A stretch of DNA of 64,000 bases from Phreatobacter sp. Its GTDB lineage: Bacteria; Pseudomonadota; Alphaproteobacteria; Rhizobiales; Phreatobacteraceae. The notes beneath the pieces were generated by a model. It made no database searches. It was not told the origin of the DNA and saw only the letters and a program-made list of their open reading frames with translations. The translations under genes and the position numbers were made by a program. Positions 43,030 to 51,778 of the stretch are shown in pieces. Every line of letters starts with the position of its first letter. Position 1 is the first letter of the stretch. The stretch is from positions 1 to 64,000 of the forward strand of contig NZ_JAUYFA010000072.1 in assembly GCF_030691135.1 (NCBI RefSeq), read 5' to 3'.

Positions 43030-44313
43030 TCAGTTGAGGCGGTCGAGCGGCGTGATCTTGAGGGCCGAGATGCGGTTGCGCTGGCGGCGCAGGACCTGGA
43101 AGCGGAAGCCGTGGAAGGTGAAGGTCTGGCCGCTCTCGGGGATGGAGCGCGCCTCGTGGATGACGAGGCCGGCAATGGTCGTTGCCTCCTCGTCCGGCAG
43201 GCGCCAGTCCATGGCGCGGTTGAGGTCGCGCACCGGCACCGAGCCGTCGACATTGACCGAACCGTCGGGCTGCGGGCGCACGCCGGTGACCTGCACATCG
43301 TGCTCGTCTTTGATGTCGCCGACGATCTCCTCGATGATGTCCTCGAGGGTGACGAGCCCCATGACCTCGCCATATTCGTCGACGACCAGGGCGAAATGGG
43401 TCTTGCGGCGCAGGAAGGCCTTGAGCTGGTCCTGCAGGCTCGTCGAGTCGGGCACGAACCAGGCCGGCAGGGCGAGCGCCGCGGGATCGATCTTGGTCAT
43501 GTCGCCGCCGGCAGCGGCGAGGGCGCGCAGCAGATCCTTGCCATGCAACACGCCGATGATGTTCTCCGGCGTGTCGCGCCACAGCGGAATGCGGGTATAG
43601 GGCGCGGCGAGAACGTCGCGCACGACCTTTTCCGGGGCATCGCCCGCATCGATCGTCACCATCTTGGTGCGGTGGACCATGACGTCCTCGACGGTGAGGT
43701 CCTTGAGGTCGAGAATGCCGCCGACCATGTCGCGGTCGAGCTTGCCGAAGGAGCCCTCCTTGTGCATCAGGTCGACCGTTCCGCGCAGTTCCTCCGCGCC
43801 GGTCAGCACGTTCTGATTGTCGCTGATCCGCATGCCGAACAGGCGCAGCACGCCGCGCACGATGGCCTCGACGGCGATCAGGATCGGCCCGAACAGGGCG
43901 ACGACAACAGCGACCGGTCGCGCCAGGGCAAGGGCGGTCTGTTCCGGCCGCGAGATGGCCACCGTCTTCGGCAACACCGCGGCGAAGACGATGATCAGCA
44001 CCGACATGATGACGGTCGCGTAGATCACGCCCTCGGCGCCGAAGAAGGCGACGAAGAGGGAGGTGGCGAAGGCCGACACGCCGACATTGACGATGTTGTT
44101 GCCCACCAGCATGGCGCCGATGAGGCGCTCGCGCGTGTCGAGCAGACGGCTGATGATACCGGCCCGTTTGTCACCGGCGCTCTCCAGCGCCAGCATCCGC
44201 GCCTTCGAGGCGGCGGACATGGCGGTCTCGGCGCTGGAAAAGAAGGCCGACAGCAGCAGGCAGACGACAATGAGTGTCACCGCCAGCCACGGGTTGATCG
44301 CAAGTTCGTCCAT
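43030..44313 (-). CDS. CNNM/CorC-HlyC family transporter with CBS domains
   Basis: The 427-residue protein has an N-terminal DUF21 membrane domain (about 10-170) with F-F-S-S-A-E-T-A and N-N-I-V-N-V. A CBS pair (about 200-330) includes V-E-D-V-M-V-H-R and V-D-E-Y-G-E-V-M-G-L-V-T-L-E-D-I-I-E-E-I-V-G-D-I, and a C-terminal CorC/HlyC domain follows. Relatives export Mg2+/Co2+. The start at 44313 has GGGAG upstream and is preferred over one at 44346. It lies downstream of aroK-aroB, a grouping common in Alphaproteobacteria. Confidence 0.92.
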   Translation of the reverse strand: MDELAINPWLAVTLIVVCLLLSAFFSSAETAMSAASKARMLALESAGDKRAGIISRLLDTRERLIGAMLVGNNIVNVGVSAFATSLFVAFFGAEGVIYATVIMSVLIIVFAAVLPKTVAISRPEQTALALARPVAVVVALFGPILIAVEAIVRGVLRLFGMRISDNQNVLTGAEELRGTVDLMHKEGSFGKLDRDMVGGILDLKDLTVEDVMVHRTKMVTIDAGDAPEKVVRDVLAAPYTRIPLWRDTPENIIGVLHGKDLLRALAAAGGDMTKIDPAALALPAWFVPDSTSLQDQLKAFLRRKTHFALVVDEYGEVMGLVTLEDIIEEIVGDIKDEHDVQVTGVRPQPDGSVNVDGSVPVRDLNRAMDWRLPDEEATTIAGLVIHEARSIPESGQTFTFHGFRFQVLRRQRNRISALKITPLDRLN

Positions 44314-44437
44314 GATGCTCCCGGCCCAGACGGCCCGCCTCGTCACACGCGGGAAGAAAGACTTCCCCCGCCTAGACCTAACGCCTTCGCGACGCCCGGC
44401 AAAGGGTGCGGCCTGGCGCCATAGGCCCCGTCACGCC

Positions 44438-44932
44438 TCAGGGGGCTCGCTTCTTCGCCATCAGCTCCGCGTCGGACCAGTCGTCCTCGAAACCCATCCG
44501 CGTGTAATAGGCGAGCCCACCGGCGTTCTCGCGCCGGATGGTGGCGTCGATCATCTGAACGCCGGCGGCCCTCGCGGCGTTCCGCGTCGCGGCGAAGAGG
44601 CGACTGCCGATCCCGCTCTTCTGCGTGCCGATCGCGACGAATGTGGCGATGAAGGCCCAGCCGGGCGGCCGCGGGTTGGCGCCCTTCCAGTCGGGATCGC
44701 ACCAGGCCAGCGCCTGGAACCCGAGGACGACGCCGTCGACCTCCGCGACATGGCAGCAAATGCCACCCGGGACGTCGATGTGGTGGGCGATCATCCTCTC
44801 GGTGTCGAAGGGTGTGCGGTGGGCGGTCGTCCCGCCGCGGCGGATGATGGCGTTGAGGAGATCGGCCATGGCGGCAGCGTCGTGGATCGTCGCCGGGCGG
44901 ATGACGGGTTCTGCGGTCATGGCCGGGCTCAT
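44438..44932 (-). CDS. GNAT-family N-acetyltransferase coupled to aroB
   Basis: The 164-residue protein has the GNAT core: F-V-A-I-G-T-Q-K-S-G-I-G-S-R-L-F at about 98-113 binds acetyl-CoA, and R-R-E-N-A-G-G-L-A-Y-Y-T-R-M-G-F follows. The sequence resembles the phosphinothricin/amino-acid acetyltransferase branch, but the substrate is unknown. It starts inside the aroB stop (ATGA), so it is translated with the shikimate genes; that placement is unusual. An internal ATG at 44920 is an alternative start. Confidence 0.88.
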   Translation of the reverse strand: MSPAMTAEPVIRPATIHDAAAMADLLNAIIRRGGTTAHRTPFDTERMIAHHIDVPGGICCHVAEVDGVVLGFQALAWCDPDWKGANPRPPGWAFIATFVAIGTQKSGIGSRLFAATRNAARAAGVQMIDATIRRENAGGLAYYTRMGFEDDWSDAELMAKKRAP

Positions 44933-46074
44933 CCGCGCGCCAGTTCCGCGGCCAGGAAAGCGCGCACCGCAGCCGGATCGACATCCTTGGCGATGAAGCT
45001 CTCACCGATGCCACGGGCGAGGATGAAGGTGAGCTTGCCGCGGGCGACCTTCTTGTCCTGGCCGATGGCGGCCATCAGGCGGTCGACGTCGCCGACGCCG
45101 CCGGGGATCTCGGACAGTTCGGTGGGCAGGCCGACTTGCTTCAGGTGGTTCGCCATGCGCTCGGCCGCATCCGGCGGGCAAAGGCCGAGCTTCGCCGAGA
45201 AGCGGAAGGCCTGGCACATGCCGATGGCGACGCCCTCGCCGTGGACGAGGCGGGCGCCGTCATAGGCGGTGGCGGCCTCCAGGGCATGGCCGAAGGTGTG
45301 GCCGAGATTGAGCAGGGCGCGGTCGCCAGTCTCGGTCTCGTCGCGGGCGACGACGGCCGCCTTGGCGCGGCAGGAGGTGGCGATGGCGTGGACGCGGTCG
45401 CGGCCGCCCTGGAAGACGCCGCGCCAGTTGGCCTCCAGCCAGGCGAAGAAACCGGGATCGTCGATGAGGCCGTATTTCGCCACCTCGGCATAGCCGGCGC
45501 GGAACTCGCGGGTGGAGAGCGTATCGAGCACGTCGGTATCGGCCAGAACCAGGCCCGGCTGGTAGAAGGCGCCGATGAGGTTCTTGCCGTGGCGGGAATT
45601 GATGCCGGTCTTGCCGCCCACCGAGGAATCGACCTGGGCGAGCAGCGAGGTCGGCATCTGCACGAAGCCCATGCCGCGGCGGACGATGGCGGCGGCGAAA
45701 CCGGCGAGATCGCCGACAACCCCGCCGCCGAGGGCGAGGACGATGTCGCCGCGCTCCAGCCGGTGGCTCAGGATCTGGTCGACAACCTCTTCCAGCACGG
45801 CGAAACGCTTGGTCGCCTCGCCGGGGGTGACGGTGATGCGGTGATGGCGGATGCCGGCTGCGGTGAGGCTCGCCTCCAGCGCCGGTCCATGGAGATCGCC
45901 GACATGGGCATCGGTGACGATCGCCACGGCGCGGCCGGGAAAGCGGGCGGCGATGCGCGCCCCGGCGCCGGCGATGAGGCCGGCACCGATGAGGATGTCG
46001 TAGGAGCGATCGCCGAGCACGACGGGAACGCGCGTCGCCGCACCGGCTTCGTCGAGGTCGGAAAGCAGGGTCAC
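44929..46074 (-). CDS. aroB: 3-dehydroquinate synthase
   Basis: The 381-residue enzyme makes 3-dehydroquinate from DAHP in the shikimate pathway. It has the NAD site A-L-G-G-G-V-V-G-D-L-A-G-F-A-A, the segment P-T-S-L-L-A-Q-V-D-S-S-V-G-G-K-T-G and the metal-binding L-N-L-G-H-T-F-G-H-A-L-E. The start is GTG, overlapping the aroK stop by four bases (GTGA). Confidence 0.97.
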   Translation of the reverse strand: MTLLSDLDEAGAATRVPVVLGDRSYDILIGAGLIAGAGARIAARFPGRAVAIVTDAHVGDLHGPALEASLTAAGIRHHRITVTPGEATKRFAVLEEVVDQILSHRLERGDIVLALGGGVVGDLAGFAAAIVRRGMGFVQMPTSLLAQVDSSVGGKTGINSRHGKNLIGAFYQPGLVLADTDVLDTLSTREFRAGYAEVAKYGLIDDPGFFAWLEANWRGVFQGGRDRVHAIATSCRAKAAVVARDETETGDRALLNLGHTFGHALEAATAYDGARLVHGEGVAIGMCQAFRFSAKLGLCPPDAAERMANHLKQVGLPTELSEIPGGVGDVDRLMAAIGQDKKVARGKLTFILARGIGESFIAKDVDPAAVRAFLAAELARG

Positions 46075-46667
46075 GGCAGCGCTCGTTCGGCGGGCGGGAG
46101 GATGTGGCAGGCGAGAGCCCGGATGACGTCGTCGGCGACGTCCTCGTGGGTCGCCTCGCGGGAGACGACGGTCAGCGCCGCCTCGGCATAGACGGGATAG
46201 CGCTCGTCCATCAGGCGCTTCAGCACCGCCTGCGGATCATCGGCCTTGAGCAGCGGCCGGTCGCCGCGCCGCTTGACGCGCTTCATCAGTACGTCGAGCT
46301 CGGCCTTGAGCCAGATGGAGATGCCGCGCTCGCGGATGCGATCGCGCGTGTCGGGGTTCATATAGGCGCCGCCGCCGGTCGCCAGCACCTGCGGACCGGT
46401 ATCGAGGATGCGGGCGACGACGCGGACCTCTCCCGAGCGGAAATAGGCCTCGCCGTGCTTGTCGAAGATTTCGGGGATGGTGAGGTCCGCCGCCTTCTCG
46501 ATCTCGGTGTCGGCATCGACGAAGGGCAGGCCGAGCCGGTGGGCGAGCCGCCGGCCGATGGAGGATTTGCCCGCGCCCATCAGCCCGACGAGCACGATGG
46601 AGCGCGCGCCGAGTGCCTCGCGCAGCCGCTTCACGTCGATGTCGGCCCCCGCCGCACTCATGACCAT
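46071..46667 (-). CDS. aroK: Shikimate kinase
   Basis: The 198-residue kinase phosphorylates shikimate with ATP. Walker A is G-L-M-G-A-G-K-S at 28-35; D-A-D-T-E-I-E, F-R-S-G-E and the substrate/P-loop partner A-T-G-G-G-A-Y are all present, as is the lid R-R-G-D-R-P-L-L. It is first gene of the aroK-aroB-GNAT unit. Confidence 0.96.
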   Translation of the reverse strand: MVMSAAGADIDVKRLREALGARSIVLVGLMGAGKSSIGRRLAHRLGLPFVDADTEIEKAADLTIPEIFDKHGEAYFRSGEVRVVARILDTGPQVLATGGGAYMNPDTRDRIRERGISIWLKAELDVLMKRVKRRGDRPLLKADDPQAVLKRLMDERYPVYAEAALTVVSREATHEDVADDVIRALACHILPPAERALP

Positions 46668-46730
46668 ACCGCCATGCTCCCGTCTCTCACGAAAACGGCG
46701 GGAAGGGCAACCGGCAGGATCGGACGCGGG

Positions 46731-47618
46731 TCAGGCTTCGGCCGCCCGTGCCGCGATGGCGTCGGCGATGGCGACGAGCTTGCGGGCCATGTCGGCGTGC
46801 AGCCGCTCGACCATGCGGCCCTCGACCTGGATGGCGCCCCTGGCGGCGTTCTCGGGCAGGTCGAAGGCGGCGATGATGGTCCGCGCCCAGGCGACCTCCT
46901 TCTCGGCCGGCGAGAAGGCGGCGTTGCAGGGACCGATCTGGTTCGGATGGATCAGCGTCTTGCCGTCGAAACCCATGTCGCGGGCTTCGGCGCATTCGCG
47001 GGCGAAACCGGCCTCATCGGCGATCTCGTTCCAGACGCCGTCGAGGATGGCGAGGCCATGGGCGCGCGCGGCGGCGAGCGAGAGCATCAGCCAGGCGTTC
47101 ATCGGCGCCCGGCCGGGCACGATGCGCGCGCCGGTCTCCTTGGCGAGGTCGTTGGTACCCATGACGAAGCCGGAGAGCCGCGTCCGCCGGTCCGCCGCGG
47201 CGGCGGCGATGGCGGCGGCGTTCAGCATGGCGAGCGGCGTCTCCATCATCGCCCAGACGGCGGTGCGATCGGGCCCGCCGGCGCCGACGATGGCCTTGCC
47301 GGCGGCGACGAGATCCTCCGGGCGGCTGACCTTGGGGATGAGGATGACATCGGGGCCGGTCGGCGCCAGCGCCTTCAGATCGTCGGCGCCCCAGGCGGTG
47401 TCGAGGCCGTTGATGCGCACCACCACCTCGCGATGGCCGAAGCCGCCTGCGGTCACGGCGGCGGCGACCTGGCCGCGGGCAACCTCCTTGGCATCGGGCG
47501 CCACCGCATCCTCGAGGTCGAGGATGACGACGTCGGCGGCAAGCGTGCGGGCCTTGTCCAGCGCGCGGGCATTGGAGCCGGGCATGTAGAGGACGGAGCG
47601 GCGGGGACGGAGCGGCAT
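46731..47618 (-). CDS. CoA-ester lyase, HpcH/HpaI (CitE-like) family
   Basis: The 295-residue TIM-barrel protein has R-P-R-R-S-V-L-Y-M-P-G-S-N at the start, D-L-E-D-A-V-A near 33-39, the metal-ligand glutamate in M-M-E-T-P, and K-T-L-I-H-P-N-Q-I near 220. These match citrate lyase beta-like, malyl-CoA and citramalyl-CoA lyases. It cleaves or condenses a CoA ester with pyruvate, glyoxylate or acetyl-CoA. The long upstream frame to 49226 is antisense to two other genes and is rejected. It is divergent from the FAD oxidoreductase gene. Confidence 0.88.
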   Translation of the reverse strand: MPLRPRRSVLYMPGSNARALDKARTLAADVVILDLEDAVAPDAKEVARGQVAAAVTAGGFGHREVVVRINGLDTAWGADDLKALAPTGPDVILIPKVSRPEDLVAAGKAIVGAGGPDRTAVWAMMETPLAMLNAAAIAAAAADRRTRLSGFVMGTNDLAKETGARIVPGRAPMNAWLMLSLAAARAHGLAILDGVWNEIADEAGFARECAEARDMGFDGKTLIHPNQIGPCNAAFSPAEKEVAWARTIIAAFDLPENAARGAIQVEGRMVERLHADMARKLVAIADAIAARAAEA

Positions 47619-47726
47619 GGCTTTCGGGTCCGAAGGTGGGCTATGTGCGGGCAAGGCTAGCTGCATCGCAGCATGCATGCCATCGTCCTTCCGAACGAGA
47701 CCGGCCCACCCCGAAAGAGACCGAGC

Positions 47727-48899
47727 GTGACACACGCTGATGTGCTGATCGTCGGCGGCGGAATCATGGGTTCCTGCACCGCCTATTTCCTCAAGAAGGA
47801 GCTCGGCTATGCCGGGACGGTGCGCGTCATCGAGCGCGATCCGACCTATGCACAGGCCTCCACGACGCTGTCGGCCGCTTCCATCCGGCAGCAGTTCTCG
47901 ACCCCTGAGAACATCCGCATGAGCCGCTTCGGCATCGACGTGATCCGCTCCCTCAAGGACCGGTTCGGCGCGGATGCCGATATCGGCTTCCGCGAGGGCG
48001 GCTATCTGATCCTCGCCTCGCCGGATGGGCAGGAGGTGCTGGAGGCCAACTGGCGGACTCAGGCCGCCGAGGGCGCCGACATCCTGCTCCTCGGCCCATC
48101 CGAGCTGCAGGCGCGCTTTCCCTGGCTCTCCACCGAGGACATCGCGCTCGGCGCCTTCGGCCGCAGCGGCGAGGGCTGGTTCGACGCGGCCATGCTGCTC
48201 GACCTGTTCCGCAAGGCGGCGCGGGAGGCCGGCGCGACCTACGAGAAGGGCGAGGTGGCCTCGCTGGTGCGCCAGGGCGACCGTGTCACCGGCGCGGTGA
48301 TGACGGATGGCTCTTCGCGGGCCTGCGGCACGCTGGTGCTGGCCGCCGGCGCCTGGGCGGGACGGCTGGCGGCGGGCATCCAGGTGCCGCTGCCGGTGGA
48401 ACCGCGGAAGCGCACGGTCTTCGTGGTGAAGTGCCCGGCGACCTTCCCGGACATGCCGCTGATCGTCGATCCCTCCGGGGTGTGGATGCGGCCCGAGCGC
48501 GATCTCGTCATCGGCGGCTGGGGGCCGGGCGCCGACGATCCCGACCCGGCAGCCTACGGCGACTTCGAGCCGAACCACGATGAGTTCGAATCCTACGTCT
48601 GGCCGGCCTGGGCAACGCGCATCCCGGCCATGGAACAGCTCCGCCAGATGCGCGCCTGGGCCGGGCATTACGATTTCAACACGCTCGACCACAACGCCAT
48701 CCTCGGCCCCCATCCGGATGTCGCCGGCCTGATGTTCATCAACGGCTTTTCCGGCCACGGCCTGCAGCAGGCCCCGGCCGCCGGACGGGCGCTGGCCGAG
48801 CTCATCGTCCATGGCGGCTATCGCAGCCTCGACCTCTCCGTCTTCGGTTTCGACCGCATCCTGCGGAACGAGCCGGTTCTCGAACTCAATGTGATCTGA
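47727..48899 (+). CDS. FAD-dependent amine/amino-acid oxidoreductase (DAO family)
   Basis: The 390-residue protein begins with the dinucleotide fold V-L-I-V-G-G-G-I-M-G-S near 6-16. It ends with G-H-G-L-Q-Q-A-P-A-A-G-R-A-L-A-E, typical of the D-amino-acid oxidase/sarcosine oxidase/FOXRED1-like group. The substrate is unknown. The GTG at 47727 is preferred because it puts the FAD motif at the usual position; an ATG at 47673 would add 18 residues. A PanE-like gene follows after 16 bases. Confidence 0.86.
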   Translation: MTHADVLIVGGGIMGSCTAYFLKKELGYAGTVRVIERDPTYAQASTTLSAASIRQQFSTPENIRMSRFGIDVIRSLKDRFGADADIGFREGGYLILASPDGQEVLEANWRTQAAEGADILLLGPSELQARFPWLSTEDIALGAFGRSGEGWFDAAMLLDLFRKAAREAGATYEKGEVASLVRQGDRVTGAVMTDGSSRACGTLVLAAGAWAGRLAAGIQVPLPVEPRKRTVFVVKCPATFPDMPLIVDPSGVWMRPERDLVIGGWGPGADDPDPAAYGDFEPNHDEFESYVWPAWATRIPAMEQLRQMRAWAGHYDFNTLDHNAILGPHPDVAGLMFINGFSGHGLQQAPAAGRALAELIVHGGYRSLDLSVFGFDRILRNEPVLELNVI

Positions 48900-48915
48900 C
48901 CCCGGAGCCTCCCCC

Positions 48916-49905
48916 ATGAAGATCTGCATCTTTGGCGCCGGCGCGGTCGGCGGCAATGCCGCGGCACGGCTGATCGCGGCGGGTGACGCCGAGGTCTCCA
49001 TCGTGGCGCGCGGCGCCCATCTCGCCGCCATCCGCGAGAAGGGCCTCACGCTGCATACCGAGGGCCAGACGCTCGGCGGCAAGCCCCATGCGGCGACCGA
49101 CGATCCCGCCACCCTGCCGCCGCAGGACCTCGTCGTGGTGACACTGAAGGCCCATTCGCTGCCGGCCATCGCCGCGCCGCTGAAGGCGCTGCTGGCCCCC
49201 GGCGCGGCGGCGGTGTTCTTCACCAATGGCGTCCCGTGGTGGTGGAACCACGGCCTCAGCGAGGACGGTTCGCTGCCGCTGCTCGATCCGGAGGGCCGGC
49301 TGTGGCGCGACCTCGGGCCGGAGAGCGTGCTCGGCGGCGTGGTCTATTCCGCCAATGCGGTGACCGAGCCGGGCGTGATCGCCCATTCGGCCGGCAACCG
49401 CTGGATCATCGGCGAGCCGACGGGCGACGTCTCGACCCGCGCCGATGCCGCCGCCGCGATCTTCCAGAAGGCCGGCCTCAACGGCGAGGTCACCGGCGAC
49501 ATCCGCAAGGCCATGTGGGAGAAGCTCGTCCTCAACATCGCCGCCAATCCGCTCTGCGCCCTCTCCCGCCTGCCGCTCGGCCGCTGGCACGAGGTGCCGG
49601 GTCTCGGCGATCTCGGCGTGACGCTGATCCGCGAGCTCCTCGAGGTGGCGAAGGCGCTGGGCTGGGACCTGACCGCGACGGTCGATCCCGCCGCTTCGCT
49701 GCCGGCGCGGCCCGGCCGCCCCGGCGGCAAGCCCTCCATGCTGCAGGACGCGGAGGCCGGCCGTCCCATGGAGGTCGAGGCGATCGTCGGCCAGTTGCAG
49801 GCCTTCGGCCGCGAACAGGGGATCGCCACGCCGGCCATCGACGTGGTGCTGCCGCTGCTGCGCTCGCTCGACGCGGCGGTGAGCCGTCCGCCGGTGAAGG
49901 TGTGA
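48916..49905 (+). CDS. Ketopantoate reductase family protein (PanE/ApbA-like)
   Basis: The 329-residue enzyme has the NADPH loop G-A-G-A-V-G-G at 7-13, the K-A-H in V-T-L-K-A-H (about 78) and the K-L-V-L-N-I-A-A-N-P-L segment bearing the catalytic lysine. It reduces 2-dehydropantoate or a related 2-keto acid. Because it sits with an FAD oxidase rather than with panB/panC, a role outside pantothenate synthesis is possible. A family A repeat follows. Confidence 0.87.
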   Translation: MKICIFGAGAVGGNAAARLIAAGDAEVSIVARGAHLAAIREKGLTLHTEGQTLGGKPHAATDDPATLPPQDLVVVTLKAHSLPAIAAPLKALLAPGAAAVFFTNGVPWWWNHGLSEDGSLPLLDPEGRLWRDLGPESVLGGVVYSANAVTEPGVIAHSAGNRWIIGEPTGDVSTRADAAAAIFQKAGLNGEVTGDIRKAMWEKLVLNIAANPLCALSRLPLGRWHEVPGLGDLGVTLIRELLEVAKALGWDLTATVDPAASLPARPGRPGGKPSMLQDAEAGRPMEVEAIVGQLQAFGREQGIATPAIDVVLPLLRSLDAAVSRPPVKV

Positions 49906-49951
49906 GGGGGTGAGGGTGTGAAGCGGTTTCGCCGATGAACCCGTGCATCGT

Positions 49952-50101
49952 GCCCCACCCGCACCCTCCCCTCGCTGCGCGAGGAGAGGCGGACTTCCAC
50001 CGCGCGTTTCGTTCCGACGGCGCGAGCCTGGCGCTACCGCCGCCATCTGGCTGGCGGTCGTAGTCCCCCTCTCCGCGCAGCGCGGAGGGTGAGGGTGGGG
50101 C
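49952..50101. repeat. Double-hairpin intergenic repeat, family A, copy 5
   Basis: Arms run from GCCCCACCCGCACCCTCCCC to GGAGGGTGAGGGTGGGGC; the inner arms are GGCGGACT (one base off the usual GGGGGACT) and AGTCCCCC. The core holds GCGAGCCTGGCGCTACC. It lies between the convergent PanE-like and M81 genes. Confidence 0.92.
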
Positions 50102-50140
50102 GTTCCCGAACTGCCGCTCCGGCGCGCTCCGGATCACCCT

Positions 50141-51628
50141 TCACCGGTTCGACATCGGCCTCCGGCGCACGTCGGGACGCAGGTGGTGGAACGGGATGAC
50201 GCCGGTATCGTCGAGCGCGGCGCCCGGCGAGGCACCGACCACCACCGAATCGGCATAGGGCTGCCAGTCGCCGCGGAAATGCACCGAGCTCTTCAGCACG
50301 ACCACCTTGTAGGCGGTGATATCGACGCCGAGATGGGTGCAGACCGCGATGCAATGCGGCTGCTGGCGGACCGAGCCGACGACGAGGTCGATGCCGCCGA
50401 TCCTGAGCCAGGCCGAGAGACCCATATTGATCGGCTGGCCGCCGACCATCGGCCCGGTGCCGGTGAAGCGGCCGTCGGAGACGGCGACCACCTCCGCCTG
50501 CGTCGTCAGCGGCTCCTCGCCGGGGCCTGATCCCTTCGCGGCGAAGGTGACGGCGATGGTCGCGCCCTTGCCGGCGGCACGGGCGGCCGTGGCGATCTCC
50601 GGCTCGTGGAAGAGCGCCATCAGCGTCTCCTTGGCGCCGCGGTTGATCATGGCCTTGAGGAAACCGGTGGTGATGGAGGAGCCGCCGGCGCCGGGATTGT
50701 CCTGGGTATCGGCGATGATGACCGGCTTCGAGGCGAGCGCGGCGCGGGCAAAGGCGAGCGTCACCGCCTCGTCCTGCGGCTTGGCGAGATGTTCGAGGAA
50801 AGCGGCTTCCGATCTCAGCACCGCCTTGAACAGCCGGTCCACGGCCTCGTCCACCACGGCCTGTTCGGCGCCGTAGCCGATGACGGTGGCGCCCATGTCG
50901 AAGATGTCGGCGGAGGGAAAGCCCGGGCAGAGCGAGAGATGCACGCCGGTTTCCGCCTCGATCTCGCCGAGCAGGGCATAGAGCCCCTTCATCGGCTCGA
51001 TCATCGAGCAGCCCGAGGCGATGGGAATGAGGAAGGGCATCTGCCGGAAGGCGCGGGCGGGCCGCGGACCCCAGGACACCACCCGGTCGAACCATTCGGC
51101 GACGCGCTGGCCCGTCTGCAGCCAGTCGATATGGGGATAGGTGCGGTAGGCCGACATAAAGCTGGCGGCATCGACCATCTGCCGGGTCACGTTGGCGTGG
51201 AGGTCGAGGGAGGCGACGACCGGCACGGCGGGGCCGACGAGGCGGCGGACGCGGGCGAGCAGTTCGCCCTCGGCATCCTCGATGGTCTCGGTGGTCATGG
51301 CGCCGTGCAGTTCGAGGAAGACGGCATCGGGGGCGGCATCGGCGATGTCGGCGAGGATGTAGGCGACCGCGCGCTCGAAGACCGCGTCCTCGACCCGGCC
51401 CGAGGGCTGGGCGAAGGACCAGGAGAGCGGCACCATCTGATGCCCGGCCTTCTCGGCGACGCCCATGAAGCCGGAAACCGCGATGTTGAAGGGGCGGAAC
51501 TTGGTCAGGATCTCAGGCCCGCGGGTGAAGCCCGGCCAGGCGCCTTCCTGGTTGAACATCGCCCAGGGCGTCGGTGCGGGAACGAAGGTGTTGGTCTCGT
51601 GCATGAAACCGCCGACGGCGATGCGCAT
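50141..51628 (-). CDS. M81 family metallopeptidase (MlrC-like)
   Basis: The 495-residue protein has the MlrC landmarks G-F-M-H-E-T-N-T-F at 7-15, E-L-H-G-A-M, D-L-H-A-N-V and Y-R-T-Y-P-H, with several likely zinc ligands, and D-T-Q-D-N-P-G-A-G-G later. MlrC finishes the degradation of microcystin in sphingomonads, but most homologues stand alone and probably cleave other small peptides or amides. No mlrA, mlrB or mlrD neighbours are visible, so microcystin breakdown should not be assumed. Confidence 0.88.
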   Translation of the reverse strand: MRIAVGGFMHETNTFVPAPTPWAMFNQEGAWPGFTRGPEILTKFRPFNIAVSGFMGVAEKAGHQMVPLSWSFAQPSGRVEDAVFERAVAYILADIADAAPDAVFLELHGAMTTETIEDAEGELLARVRRLVGPAVPVVASLDLHANVTRQMVDAASFMSAYRTYPHIDWLQTGQRVAEWFDRVVSWGPRPARAFRQMPFLIPIASGCSMIEPMKGLYALLGEIEAETGVHLSLCPGFPSADIFDMGATVIGYGAEQAVVDEAVDRLFKAVLRSEAAFLEHLAKPQDEAVTLAFARAALASKPVIIADTQDNPGAGGSSITTGFLKAMINRGAKETLMALFHEPEIATAARAAGKGATIAVTFAAKGSGPGEEPLTTQAEVVAVSDGRFTGTGPMVGGQPINMGLSAWLRIGGIDLVVGSVRQQPHCIAVCTHLGVDITAYKVVVLKSSVHFRGDWQPYADSVVVGASPGAALDDTGVIPFHHLRPDVRRRPMSNR

Positions 51629-51723
51629 GGGAAGGGTCTTTCGGGCGTTGAATGGGGCACCATTGGTGGCGGATCAGCCTCCCAGCGTCACCCCTCGATG
51701 CGGCGTGGCAGGTGTGCGGCACG

Positions 51724-51754
51724 AAAAACGCCGCCGCGTTGACCGCGGCGGCGT
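51724..51754 (-). terminator. Intrinsic terminator of mmsA
   Basis: On the minus strand a perfect 11-bp stem (ACGCCGCCGCG / CGCGGCGGCGT) with a 5-base loop runs into TTTTC. It lies about 25 bases after the mmsA stop. Confidence 0.85.
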
Positions 51755-51778
51755 CCCACTCGGCAAGGTCCGAAACCG

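Noticed and set aside
46731-49226. Fusion-like 831-codon frame ending in the CoA-ester lyase
   Set aside because: Only the last 295 codons are real. The upstream part is antisense to the FAD oxidoreductase and PanE-like genes.
50141-51628. Microcystin-degradation gene cluster
   Set aside because: Only an MlrC-like M81 peptidase is present; mlrA, mlrB and mlrD are absent and M81 proteins are widespread with other roles.
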